A DNA stretch of 64,000 nucleotides from Punica granatum. Lineage: Eukaryota; Streptophyta; Magnoliopsida; Myrtales; Lythraceae. Positions 23,514 to 34,602 of this stretch are shown piece by piece. The position numbers and the translations under genes are program-made. How positions within the stretch are numbered: the stretch's first letter is position 1; each line of letters opens with the position of its first letter. Under the pieces are notes generated by a model. That model was not told the DNA's origin. It saw only the letters and a program-made list of their open reading frames with translations, and did no database searches. The stretch is taken from assembly GCF_007655135.1 (NCBI RefSeq), contig NC_045129.1, forward strand, positions 36,395,122 to 36,459,121, in the 5' to 3' direction.

Positions 23514-26500
23514 ATGGGGGAAGAGGAGCTGAGATTCGACAGGTGGGGCTATGGGGTCAGGACATCTTCTGATGACTGCATCGCTGCAATTAACGCCTAC
23601 TATCACCAGGTTGCCCTGTTCATGCCTTGCCCTCATCTCTCCTCTCACGGGGTTTCGGGTTTTTCTCTTTCCGTTTCTGGGTCTGAGTCAGTTTCTTGAT
23701 TTTGAAGGTGTTGAGCTATGGGAGAGAGAGGAAAGTGATTCTCGAGGCAGTAAAGCACGATGAGGGCTGTGTGTTAGCTAATGTTTTGGCGGCTCATTTC
23801 CTCTCTTCTTCTGATCCTTCCCGCGTCTCCTCTTGCCTGGAATCTGCAAAGTCTCGCCTTGTAAGATCTCCTCCTCTGTGTGTGTGTGTGTTTGTGAAAG
23901 CTAAAAGATTGAGCTTTGGAAGACAGTCTAAGCTGTTCCTTTGGGGGGAATCTAAGTAAGGGATACTTGGACTTGTTTGAACCTGAATCTGCTTGTGCAA
24001 TGGGAACATATATCGAAAGATCGCCAGATAGTGGTTGAGTTTCAGTAAAGTTGTGAACTTTGTGGATTGAATCCTGTATAGTTAATTGATATTCTGTTAT
24101 GAACGAGATAAGGAGGAAGAATGGAGAAATAGAGAGCTTTATGCCCCCTCATAAACCATCTTCTATTGCACAGGGGCAAGCTACTGCCTATGAGACGGCA
24201 GTTTTTGATGCTGTCAGCAGCTTGATTACAGAGAACGGAGACGATGATGTAGCTTTTGATTTGCATTATAAGGTTAGCTAGCCCTTTCTATTCATGGTTG
24301 AAGTGTATTCCACTTTTTTGCTTCTGCATTGGTTTTAGTCAACCCCATTCGCAATCAATAGACTGATTGCTTACATGTGGTAGTACATTTAGTGTCTGCA
24401 GTATGGTTCATGACAGTTGAACTTTCTCGTCATCTCATCATGCATAGACCACACTTTGTGACAAGACCGTGAATGGCTACTGGTGGAGCATGATGACGAT
24501 TATGCTTCTTCAAGCTTAGCCTCAGTAGCAAATGTTTTTATCTGCTTAGTATTGCTATATTTATATTCCTTTTTGGTTTTTGTCTTCTGTAGCTCTTGAA
24601 AGATTTCCCGAGAGATTTGGCATCTCTGAAGAGAGCTCAAGTTTTCTGCTTCTACATTGGCCGATCGGATCTTGCTCTTGATCTTGTTGAACAGGTTCCT
24701 CTTTTAGGGCTCGACTCTTGATTTTTTTTCTGCTGATGAAAATTAGAAAGTGCCAATAAGTACAAGTTTAGTGACCGATTTTGTGCCTGGGAAATTTCTG
24801 AACATTTTACTTGCGATTTAGACAATTATGGCTTTTTCATCTTGTCTGGTATGGTGGTTGTGGGTATTAATAGGTTTTGCCCGTTAATCAGCAAGAGGAT
24901 TATGTCTATGGAATGCTTGCTTTCTTTTTGCTCGAGCTCGGTCGAATGGCAGATGCTGAGAAAGCTGCCAGGAAGGGATTCGAGATAAATGAGAAAGACT
25001 GTTGGGCACAGCATGCTGTGAGTGATAATATCTGAGTTTGCCCTTAAAATTGGGACTCCCACTCTATTATTGTCTATTAGATTTAAATCTTGATGTTATA
25101 CCTTACTACTAGAAACATTTCTTTCTAAACATATTGTGCTAAATTTTTGTGCAGCTTTGCCATGTTCTTCAGTTCGAGTGCCGATTTAAAGAAGCAGTTG
25201 AGTTTATGAAACAATGTTCAGCATCATGGAGCTCTTGTTCTTCATTCATGTACGAATATTCTTACATATTTAAAAAACTTTTACTAACTTTCTCTAATCT
25301 AAGAATTAACCATGGAAACTTCTCGAGTTCAGGATAACACACAACTGGTGGCACATAGCACTCTGTTACTTGGAAGGACATGCCCCAATCACCCAAGTCC
25401 TCGGGATATATGACAATCAAATAATGAAGGAATTGGAAAGACCAGATGCTGTTTGCGCAGAGGTCAGTATCTGTCCTTCACTAATCTAATTTCAAATTTG
25501 AAATTCTAAGCAGTCATTTATCTTACTCTGAGATCTTCTATCTAGGTTTATTTGAATGCTCTAGGTCTGCTTTTGCGGGTACATGTGCGGGGGCATGTAA
25601 GCGCCTCTGAGGATCGTCTGAAAACTTTAGCCAAGCAATTAATCAATCAAGTGAGTGATGTTCCATTCCCCTAATTACGAGAGTGCTTTCCTTCTGCAAT
25701 TTTTTCTAGTCGTGTTAACAGCATATGGCATAAAAATACTGTCAGTTTCGTGATTTTGTGGTTTCAACTTTCATGTTCAGACCTACTGGCACATCGAGTG
25801 GCATCTCGATTTGTTATGTTTATGGGCGTTGGCTTGTGTGGGAGAGGTTTCTAAAGCAGAAGAATTGTTGGGTGGGTTGAAATCAAGGTTAGAGAGAAAT
25901 CCCTTTCCTCTAATTTTCCCTTTTAGTTTCCACCCAGCAAGTCGTTTATTTTGGCTCTGATCTCCTCTATTGTAGATTTTCTATGATGACCAAGAAGAAG
26001 CAAATAACGATGCAAAAAGGAATAGTGGTTCGTTTAAATCAATGCTCTTTTTCTTGTTGCCTTTAGCCTCCTTAAATGCCTTTAAAGTCTTGAACTGGTC
26101 TCTATTTGATCGATCATTTCCTGAATTAAGTATTGAAAGCTTACTTTATATGTGTATTTTTGTCTTAAATTTTCACATCAACTGTTCTTCGATCATTGGG
26201 AATCTATAACTGCTGTCCTCAGCTTGCAGAAGCAATGTTGGAGTATGGGAAAGGTAACTCGGAGAGAGCACTTGAATTGCTGGGGCCAGATTTTGATGCC
26301 TATTATTGTAAGGTAATAATATCATGGAATTACTAGTATTTGATTCTATGAGATGCTATCTTCGGTATCTAATGCGTCGCGAGCGACCCAAATGAATGGA
26401 CCTGCCTTTTTGTGATAGACGATTGGAGCATCTGATGAGCAGCTCGACGTGTTCAACGAAGTTTGGTATGTCATGCTGTTAAATACTGGGCAAGTCGAGA

Positions 26501-26841
26501 AGGGTAGGACTGATTCTCTGATCATCTGCATGTTTTTCTCTATCCCATGTCTAGCTTTCTCCTGTTTGATAAAGTTTCAAATGCAGCGATTGAAGTGATG
26601 GAAAGTCGGGTCAAGAAGAGGGAGGGCGCCCCTTTCCTGTGGCAATTACTGGTATTCTTCTGGACTTTACTCCAAGTCTTCCAAATGAATAACTTCATTA
26701 AAGCTTGTATTTCTCGTTTTCTCTTCGCAGGAGAGAGGATATAAGCTCCTGGGCAAGCCCGAAGCTACAAGTTTAAGCGAGAAGGTCCGGGCCTTGGAGA
26801 ATGCATACTTCGAGCAACTCCCCACACATATTTCTGTTTGA
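23514..26841 (+). CDS. Tetratricopeptide repeat protein 38 (TTC38)-like
   Basis: Fourteen exons: 23514-23609, 23708-23860, 24174-24272, 24593-24694, 24874-25017, 25155-25249, 25333-25462, 25546-25650, 25781-25887, 25976-26027, 26223-26312, 26419-26503, 26587-26651 and 26731-26841. All are GT-AG and frame-compatible, giving 477 aa, very close to animal TTC38 (about 470 aa). Diagnostic pieces include YVYGMLAFFLLELGRMADAE, a TPR-like helical pair, then WAQHALCHVLQF and ITHNWWHIALCYLE, matching the family's conserved HNWWH region, and TYWHIEWHLDLLCLWAL. The start MGEEELRFDRWGYGV is the first ATG of a short coding exon, preceded by an in-frame stop-containing leader. TTC38 proteins are conserved from plants to animals but their function is poorly known; TPR-like repeats suggest protein binding. 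Probably soluble: no signal peptide or membrane helix. It converges on the receptor kinase gene. Confidence 0.92.
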
Positions 26842-27617
26842 GTTGCATAGCATTAGGCCGCTGAGGTAATAAGAGGTGAAGTTTTATTGCATCATGGACC
26901 AGAATCCGAGTGGTTTTGTCGAGAACCCGAGTGGTTTTGTCTGAGTAAACCACCGAGTTGTATGTCTCCTTTGTACTTGAAAGAGGTGGTGTAAATGACT
27001 CTGAATAAAGATGAATAGAGATAAAGATACATATGTTTTATCCTTTCGGGTAATCGATTCACTCTGGGATAACAAATCAAGCAATCCCTTTCTTCCTGGC
27101 ATTCTTGATGTTGTCTGTGACATTTAGGAGAAGCTTTCCCGGTAAACGATGTAGTTAGGTAGTGCAAATCTCTTGTAAGATGTTGAAAAATCTGTGTACG
27201 GACAGCTTTTTCTTGTTGACAACTTCTTTTCCGAAAGAAAGATTTTGCCAAGATTACAGTGAATGGATCATCATCACTGGGATCATTTTCAAACGACTCT
27301 ACCGAAAAGTGGAAGAAAAACCAAGATTTTGACGGAAGAACAATAATGGCCGCACGGAGCTCAGACGGAAAATCAATTGCAGCATAGAATCATTCTCATT
27401 TGATAAAGATCTCATCTCGCTCTGCTTGACATGATTCAAGAATCGTACAGGGCTTTGCGTACCGTACGCCATTGGTTGTATGTATGAAGGGTCTCGATAT
27501 AACCAGCCCCATGGCCAATTCCTCCTTTATGAGACCGGAGTTGTCCGTCTTTCAGCGTGCGGAATTCTACCGCCCGAGATTTGTCAGCCGGCCTTCGGCT
27601 TCTTGGACCCCAATGAT
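26842..27617. other. Intergenic spacer between convergent genes
   Basis: Holds the 3' UTRs of the TTC38-like gene (+) and the receptor kinase gene (-). An AATAAA hexamer in ACTCTGAATAAAGATG at about 27003 is a plausible poly(A) signal for the plus-strand gene. A short direct repeat of CCGAGTGGTTTTGTC-like sequence occurs at 26906-26941. No gene supported. Confidence 0.5.
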
Positions 27618-29582
27618 CTAACGGCTCTTGTTCCTGATCCGCTTCAGCTCTTCTGCGACCTCCCTTGAGTCGGGACGGTCATCCTTTTCGGCCGCCACGC
27701 ACCGGAAGGCCAGTTCAGCCATTGCGTGTACCCCTTCACTCAACGCCCCGTCAAGGGCGATCATTGGGTCCACCATTTGGTGGAGCATCCCCATCTGGAT
27801 CTTCGAGACCGCAAAATCAGCCAGTGCAAACTCCCTCTTGTCCCGGCTCTGGTCCACTGCCCTCAGCCCTGAGACGAGCTCAAGCAGGACAACCCCGAAG
27901 CTATAGACATCACTCTTCTCGGTGAGCAAAAATGAGTGGTGGTAGTCCGGGTCTAGGTAACCCGGTGTGCCCTGCGGCCCAGTCCATACGGACCCACACG
28001 ATGAGGATGAATTCATCTCGTCGGGGATCTCCAGCAGCCTCGACAACCCAAAGTCCCCGACCTTAATCCTCATGTCCCCCTCAACGAATATGTTAGAGGA
28101 CGTGATGTCTCGATGCGCGATTGGCGGGCTCACTGAGAAGTGAAGGTACTCAATTGCGAGCCCAATCTGCACTGCCATGTCGAGCCTCACCTGCCACGTT
28201 AGAAGCTGTCTCCGGTGCCGGAGGCGACCATGTAGGTGGTCCGCCAGAGTCCCGTTGGGGACATAGTCATAGACTAGTAGGAGTCCTCTCGGGTCGCTGC
28301 AGTACCCGTGAAGCTTGACCAGATTCGGGTGGTCAATCGACGAGAGGATTAAGATCTCATTGCAAAACGACTTGGCAGAGAAGGCCCGAGCAGCAGCTGC
28401 GGCGGCAGTGGGGCGCTGCCGGTGGAGGTGCTTCACTGCCACAGCCCGTCCGTCGGGGAGCCGCCCCAGATAGACTGACCCAAACCCGCCATCCCCGATC
28501 TTGCGGCTCTGGTCGAAATGCCCCGTGGACAACTCAAGCTCCTCATAGGTGAAGACAGGTGGGAGGAGGCTGAGGGAGCGGTGGCGGCGAAGGAAGATTG
28601 AGGTCGGGTCCTCATCGGGCCGCGAGGAGTTGAAGCGTCTCGACCGGAAAATCATTACAACAACAGAGACGAGCAGAAGCAGACATGTGATGACGAAGAT
28701 CAGTCCCAGCATTGCGATGTGGCTCGGGTCCTGTCGGTGCATCCACGGGGGCGAGACTCGGGACTGGAAGTTGAAGCAGAGGAATTGCTTCTTCGGGTCC
28801 GACGAATTGTAGCCGCAGACGCCTTTGCTGGACTGACAAGCTCTGCAGCTACCGAAGTAGGCGCCATCCGATGAATCCCACTCCACTTCGATCCCTATTG
28901 AAACAGACATTGACGAGGATTTGAAGCTCGCTGCAAATGGAAAGTAAAGGAAAGGAAATCGAATATAGTGTAAAGTCAGATGCGATTTTGGAAAAATCTC
29001 GTTACCCATTTCGAGTAACTTCTTGAGGAAATCAAGCACATCGCCTTGGCAGCCCTGGTAGGTGGCGGGGCTGGGGGTGGGGCCGCACTCCTGGAGAAGC
29101 AGGGCGGGGCTGTGGATGAGCTTGCACTCCCAGGGGCAGCAGCTGCCGTTGAGTGAATTGGGGCTGCCGCAGGGGCGGAGGTTGTTGAGGCGGGAGCAGA
29201 GAGCATCGGAGGGGCGGAAGGGGGAGCCGGAGAGGGAGATGGAGCGGCTCGGAATGGAGGAGAACCGAGAGGAGGAGGAGCAGTTGGAGTGTGAGAAGGA
29301 GTGGGAGGGAGAGAGGAGGAGGGAGGAGGAGTTGGGGTCGAAGTGGAGGAGGGAGAAGGAGAGGTGGTTGATGGAGATGGTGGAGTGAGGGGTGGAACAG
29401 TTGATCTGGAAGGAGGGGTGGCCGCAACCCGGGGAGGCGGAGAAGGGGTAGGGCGGCGGGGAGGAGGAGAAGGGCGGGCAGACGGCGGGAACGGCCTTCA
29501 AGGAGCAGGCAGCGGCGGCGGGGAGGAGGAAATGGAGGATGAGAATGGCAGCAGAGAAAGGAGAGTGGGGTGGTGGGGCCAT
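27618..29582 (-). CDS. LRK10L-type (LEAF RUST 10-like) receptor kinase
   Basis: Two exons on the minus strand (29582-29006 and 28930-27618) give 629 aa. MAPPPHSPFSAAILILHFLL is a signal peptide; an in-frame ATG 141 nt upstream precedes low-complexity acidic codons and is less likely to be used. A GUB_WAK_bind-like domain follows (CGHPSFQINC) and then a WAK_assoc region ending CxxCxxSxGxCGYNSS. A transmembrane helix (AMLGLIFVITCLLLLVSVVV) leads to FTYEELELSTGHF and a Ser/Thr kinase with IGDGGFGSVYLG, VAVKHL, HRDITSSNIFV, DFGLSR, GTPGYLDPDY and DVYSFGVVLLELVSG. All kinase catalytic residues are present, so it should be active. The family is LRK10L1/WAK-like; relatives act in ABA signalling and disease resistance. 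The expected ligand is cell-wall-related but unknown. Confidence 0.92.
   Translation of the reverse strand: MAPPPHSPFSAAILILHFLLPAAAACSLKAVPAVCPPFSSSPPPYPFSASPGCGHPSFQINCSTPHSTISINHLSFSLLHFDPNSSSLLLSPSHSFSHSNCSSSSRFSSIPSRSISLSGSPFRPSDALCSRLNNLRPCGSPNSLNGSCCPWECKLIHSPALLLQECGPTPSPATYQGCQGDVLDFLKKLLEMGNEIFPKSHLTLHYIRFPFLYFPFAASFKSSSMSVSIGIEVEWDSSDGAYFGSCRACQSSKGVCGYNSSDPKKQFLCFNFQSRVSPPWMHRQDPSHIAMLGLIFVITCLLLLVSVVVMIFRSRRFNSSRPDEDPTSIFLRRHRSLSLLPPVFTYEELELSTGHFDQSRKIGDGGFGSVYLGRLPDGRAVAVKHLHRQRPTAAAAAARAFSAKSFCNEILILSSIDHPNLVKLHGYCSDPRGLLLVYDYVPNGTLADHLHGRLRHRRQLLTWQVRLDMAVQIGLAIEYLHFSVSPPIAHRDITSSNIFVEGDMRIKVGDFGLSRLLEIPDEMNSSSSCGSVWTGPQGTPGYLDPDYHHSFLLTEKSDVYSFGVVLLELVSGLRAVDQSRDKREFALADFAVSKIQMGMLHQMVDPMIALDGALSEGVHAMAELAFRCVAAEKDDRPDSREVAEELKRIRNKSR
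28931..29005 (-). other. 75-nt in-frame intron (exitron-like) in the receptor kinase gene
   Basis: Minus strand: donor GTAACGAG right after the LLEM codons, acceptor CATTTGCAG right before the codons for SFKSS. The interval is 75 nt, a multiple of three, with no stop, so an unspliced transcript would still encode a full protein with 25 extra residues. Homologous proteins lack those residues as I recall them, which favours splicing. Confidence 0.7.
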
Positions 29583-29900
29583 GGAGGAGGAATGTGGGTG
29601 GAGGAGCTGAAGAGAGGGAGAGAAGATGAAGGCATTCAAAGAGATCTGAGGATGGGGTCGGTCGTCTTCTTCTTCTTCTTCTTCTTCGTCGAGGGTGGAA
29701 CTCGAGGTGAGAGTGAACTGCACGGAGTCGCAGAGAGAGAGAGAGAGAGAGAGAGAGATGGGATTGGGATTGGGATGGGATGGGATGGGATGGGGTCACG
29801 TGAAATGAGAGTAGGGACAGGACTCGAGGAAAGAAAGAGAAGAGGCTACAGGGGATACGAGAGGAGGGGACTTAAAACATCTGTGTCTGGGTCTTGCAAA
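29583..29900 (-). promoter_or_regulatory. 5' leader of receptor kinase gene with simple repeats
   Basis: Between the start codon and the upstream spacer lie, in plus-strand terms, a TTC microsatellite (about 29664-29690), a GA dinucleotide tract (about 29731-29758) and a GGGAT-type tract (29759-29796). On the coding strand this is a pyrimidine-rich (TC)n leader, common in plant 5' UTRs and bound by GAGA-binding BPC factors. Regulation by BPC factors is inference only. Confidence 0.5.
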
Positions 29901-32900
29901 TAAAAATCGGTACGACGTAACCCAACGGTACATATTTTTTAAAATCACGAGATTTAAATTTAATTTTCATCGATGAAATTATTATTTTTTTTTCTTAATT
30001 CTCTTATTTATATACTAAGATCATGAGTTTCTCTTATATAACAGAACTGCACTTATAAAGGGGTTACTAATTAACATCTATTAATTAGTTCACTGATTAT
30101 AATAAAATAGTGATTGAGTAGTAAACGGTCCTAGCTCTCGTAAATAGAAAAATATAAGTTCGAATTCTAAAAAAATACATTTGTTGAGAATATGAAATAA
30201 TCAATCTCCAATAATTGCGTAAGTAATGCCTTCCACAGTTTCTTCTTCTAATTAACTCACAAATTAACATATGGTAACTGACTCAAACTGTATTTGTTGG
30301 AACTAAGTGAACAATATCCATCACAATTTCCTCTCTAATTAACCCACAAATTAACGTTCAGTAATTGACTCAAATTGGATTTATTGACTCCCATTATGGA
30401 TACCCTGAGTTGTTACTTGATGCTTAGATTCTTGTTACTCATTGTTACTCAGGATGAGTGGAGAGTAATGTGATGCAATGATAAATTGCACTTCCTGTAA
30501 ATGGATATTACGTGTAGTGCATAAGTTTGAAATCCGTCACAAATATCTCATGGACAAAACTTACCCAACACTAGAACTAGAACGAAATTAGTCTCAAGCA
30601 TTAGTCTAGAAACAACCATAATTTCAACGAAATGGAGCTGCTTTCATCCTTTGTTAAACAATCATATTTGAACAAAAATATTTCTCTCTTTGAAATGGGA
30701 GTTCCCCGTGGATTGCTTATGCTTTCATCACTTAATAAATTGTACTAAATTGGGTGATGGAAAACAAGAGTTCCCAAATATCATGAACGTCGTCTGCGCC
30801 TATCTCGTGAGATCGTTGTTTTGATGCGAGGGATTTGCCCAACGTGGCTTCATACTTACATCGGCAAATTGAATATTTTGACGTGCGCACATGGAAATTT
30901 ACTAATCTTTGGCATGTTCACTATCTTAACCTTGCAATGAACAATATTACTAACATGAAGAATTCAAACAAATCCGACTTATCTTAGTATCGGACCTATA
31001 ATTAGGCAGTGAAATTAGCTTAATTGAGGGGAATTAAAACCAAGTAATAATTATATTCTTTTCTGCCTAATCTCTCTCTTCTCTCTATTGCTCATTCTTA
31101 CCTTTCCCTCCATTTTCCTCTTGTTTTCTCTTATTTTTAAAAGTTCTTTACAATTAATATTTTCGGCCATTAGGGTCCAAGAGGTTTCCCTTTCTCAGTT
31201 CCTTGGCCCATCTCGCTGACCTTCCAAGGGCTATACTTTATCAAAGGCAAAAAGCCTATGGCAATTGGCAAGCCCACTGTCTTTTCACCCCCAAGGGAAA
31301 AAATAAATAAATTACAATCCCATTTATATATAGACCAAATATTCGAGGTGAACATCTATTCTTACTATTCACATACTGATCTAATCAAACCACCAAATGC
31401 ATATCAATCGATACGATTGATCCACTCATTGATCTAAGTCGCATTCGAGTGCACGGGATTATTAATTATTTATAGCTAAAAAGCCGTGGTGTTGTCGCGC
31501 GAGGTCGACTCAACGTCGTTACCCTCGGCAAAACTTGGAAGTAGAAACTTTCTTACTATGTATTGACCCATGAAAGTAGGGCAAACTACATAGATAGATA
31601 GAGAAGACCCAAAGTATTAATTAGTCTTAGCACAGTTTCTAATGCAATGCATAATGGTTTATCTAAACTCCATATAAATTCAAAGTGCTTTTGGGAGGGA
31701 TATGTTTATCTCGGAATAGCAAGTAAGTAGAAATATCCGAATCAAAATATAGTAAACATCCGTAGGGATGGACCTGCCGATCGGATCATAAGGTAACGTG
31801 TAAACTATGAAGTGCTCCTATTCCACGGGACTGTGCTTGAGTCCAGATTGAAAGGACTGACCAGATATCGTCAAAGTCCACCGTGCTATGCTTTTGCAGC
31901 TCTAGAGAAAGGGACCGCCATAATAGTGGTCTGATGTCTATCGGCCATAAATTAAGGTAATACCTATGCAAGTTGATGGCCCTTTCAGGCTCAGTTTCGT
32001 TTTCTTATTGATCGAAGTCTCGGGTCAGATTAATCGGACGTAGCTAATTATGTTTCGGAGGCAACACAAGTGGATACCAAGTTCTTACTATTCCACTCGA
32101 TTCATTGATCAAACGTACAAGAAGGATCATATCCATGTGGTCCATATCGCTTATTTTTCAACGGCGGCCCAACCGGGGAGCTTATTAGGAAAATGCCTAG
32201 CAATTTCTCGATCGAGCTGGATTTTTTATTCCAAATCTCATGGCATCGTCAGGTAGTTTTCACACGTAATCAAGCCCTTTATTTCTAATGGCATGATTGA
32301 TCTTGATTTTTTTTTGTCCCCTTATCGTACGTTTTCTTTTGAGATTCACACGATGAAAACAATGTCCACACAAAATGAATATATTAAAATAATCTAAACT
32401 GAATTGTACAACGCGTCCACGGTAAAATCTTTGGCATATCGTCCTGCCTTGGATTATGAAATGATTGAGAAGCAACTTCATAAAGTTCAAGAGAGATTTC
32501 CGCTTTTTATCATATGATTCAGATTACAGAAAAAGATTTTTTTATTTTTATTTTATTAGTGAGACCATAAAATGTATATTCTCGATTTAATGATTGAAAT
32601 TAATTCTCGTTTGATTGATTCGTAGATTAGCTGAGAAAATTTTAACAAATACAACAGATTATCCCCATAAAAAATTCATCGGGTAAAGACGGGCGGAGGT
32701 AATCTCGGACGTAAGCGCGCGGGTCATGTTCTAATTTCCTTGAACTTAGACTTCTCAAGCGCGGCTTATTGGACCAAATGAGCATTAACAACAATCTCCA
32801 CGATATCTTCTGAACCTTACAGGGCCGGACCTTAACCGAGCACGAAGTTACAATCTCACGACAATGCCAAGACAGCTTCCATGATGCTTCCACACTCGAA

Positions 32901-33489
32901 GTAGGGATCTGACATTAGTCAAGGTCGCAATGCTGACCGGTACGTGCATTCGCTCGAAAATGAGATATAGTACGATGGAACTCGTTTTCACACTTAAAAA
33001 TTAGGAAGTTCTGAGCTCGGTCCTTTTTTATTTTGGGACATTTCATACAATTTTTATTTTCTCTCGATCTCTTGTCACTTGTCAGGCTCACGCACCTGTA
33101 GCAGTCGAGTATCGTACTGTTTTTGGAGTCAATGGCCTTGTCCACTTCCATTTCCAACACGCCAAACTGACCCGTTTACTTCATTGCAATCTATGAAGAT
33201 GCATATTCCAAGTCGTCCCCAAGTCGTCCAACGCCCTGTTCTTCGACTTTTTGGTAGCTTAATTATGAGCTCCGATACGAAATAACATCATATTTCACAG
33301 ATTGGTGGTTCAAACTTCAAATATGATTATACACCTTCTTCTTTTTTTCCGGACTCCTTCAAAACAATACTTGAACTTAATATGCAGATCCACCCTCAAC
33401 AAGGATCAACTAACAACATAATAGAGGGTGTGGATCAAGGGTTACAATTAAATCGATTCGACATATCGAATATACCTTCTTCTTTTTTT
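29901..33489. other. Long intergenic region
   Basis: No gene supported over about 3.6 kb. An imperfect direct repeat lies at 30239-30400, each half containing AATTAACYCACAAATTAAC and GACTCAAAYT, about 85-90 bp apart. The open frames at 31786-31971, 32050-32256, 32642-32893 and 33079-33285 have no recognisable domains. The base composition of 31.7-32.2 kb is less AT-rich than its surroundings, but I cannot assign it. Confidence 0.4.
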
Positions 33490-33515
33490 GGGGGGGTGGG
33501 GGTGGGGGTGGGGGA
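33490..33515 (+). promoter_or_regulatory. G-quadruplex-capable G-run upstream of DUF569 gene 1
   Basis: Four runs of five or more G separated by single T residues, followed by AGAATG. This exceeds the usual G3N1-7 G4 consensus on the plus (coding) strand. It lies 100-125 bp upstream of the start codon of the first DUF569 gene, in its promoter or 5' UTR. A regulatory role is inference. Confidence 0.6.
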
Positions 33516-33614
33516 GAATGAGATTGAGGGGATCTTTGGTATAGTAGGAGTATATAGCTCAGCAAAGTCTTGCTTTGTGGTCCAAGTCCAGAGGTTGGTG
33601 AATACTATATTGTC

Positions 33615-34602
33615 ATGGAGTTCTTCAACAAGGCCAACCCGTTTAAGCTCCGGAGCCACCTCGAGAAGTACCTTGTGGCTGACGAGGAAGACCGAGAGAA
33701 AGTCCGGCAAAGCCGCAGGTCCGCTGACTCGAGGAACGCACTGTGGTTCGCCGAGCCTGTCCCTGGTGGCCACACCATCCGCCTCAGGAGTTGCCATGGC
33801 CGCTACCTCACTGCCTCTGACGCTCCATTCCTCCTAGGCATGACTGGCAAGAAGGTGATCCTGACCGAGCCGGGCACTAGCTTGGACTTGGATCCATCCC
33901 TAGAGTGGGAACCCATGAGGGACGGATTCCAGGTAACGCGAGAGAACATGTTTGCTTTATATCATGCCTAGAGGAGTATGAAAACTTTCCAGAATATTAA
34001 GATTTCCCGGTGTTTCGTTGATAGGTTGCATCTTTTCTTGCACTGAAGAGACATTCGAAGATAGGGTTTCTCATTTTCCATATGTGATATTCACATCGTA
34101 TACATTACATACCCAAAAATGATGATGGTGGCTCTGGCTTACTAACCGGAATCATAATTATACAGTTCCTTCAACCAGTTTAACCATTCGGAAGTTTATC
34201 GATGATATGCTCTGCCTGAAATGCAATTTTCTTCCTCTGTAATTTCAGGTGAGGCTGAGGACGGGCGTGGGGAAATACCTGAGGGCCAATGGAGGAACAC
34301 CGCCGTGGCGGAACTCCATCACACACGACGATCCGCACAGCAGCGCCACCCAGAATTGGGTGCTGTGGGACGTGGAGGCAGTGAAGCCCAACCATGGCGG
34401 TAGTGATAGCTCGGCATCGTTCCAGCAGTACCTATCGGCTGTCTCGAGTTTTTCCTCCGTGCCGGAAGACATCCTCCGCGTGCTTGGCTTGGAAACAGAA
34501 TGGCCTAAGGAAATAATCTCCAGGAATCCGCCCTCCAAATATTCCTCAGACCAGGTATACTTCCGTCATCTTCTCATGCACTATCATATAGGCTTTGTTT
34601 AA
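33615..34602 (+). CDS. DUF569 protein 1 (C-terminally short)
   Basis: Exons 33615-33932 and 34249-34602. Residues 1-106 read MEFFNKANPFKLRSHLEKYL then [24 protein letters not shown], the beta-trefoil/fascin-like DUF569 fold. Exon 2 gives TGVGKYLRANGGTPPWRNS and QNWVLWDVE, the end of the domain. Tandem neighbour DUF569 protein 2 has a third exon coding for a separate C-terminal domain; no counterpart was found here. At the equivalent place a good donor (CCAG|GTATAC at 34554/34555) is present, but reading through it adds 15 residues to a stop at 34600-34602. So either this is a naturally short paralogue (223 aa) or its last exon was lost. DUF569 proteins are actin-cross-linking-like by fold; their function is unknown. 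Confidence 0.8.

Noticed and set aside
29032..29799. 255-aa Pro/Leu/Arg-rich frame over the receptor kinase gene
   Set aside because: It is an alternate-frame shadow of the GC-rich LRK10L ectodomain plus the simple repeats in the leader.
29301..29903. 200-aa Gly/Glu-rich plus-strand frame
   Set aside because: Antisense shadow of the kinase N-terminus and of GA/GGGAT simple repeats.
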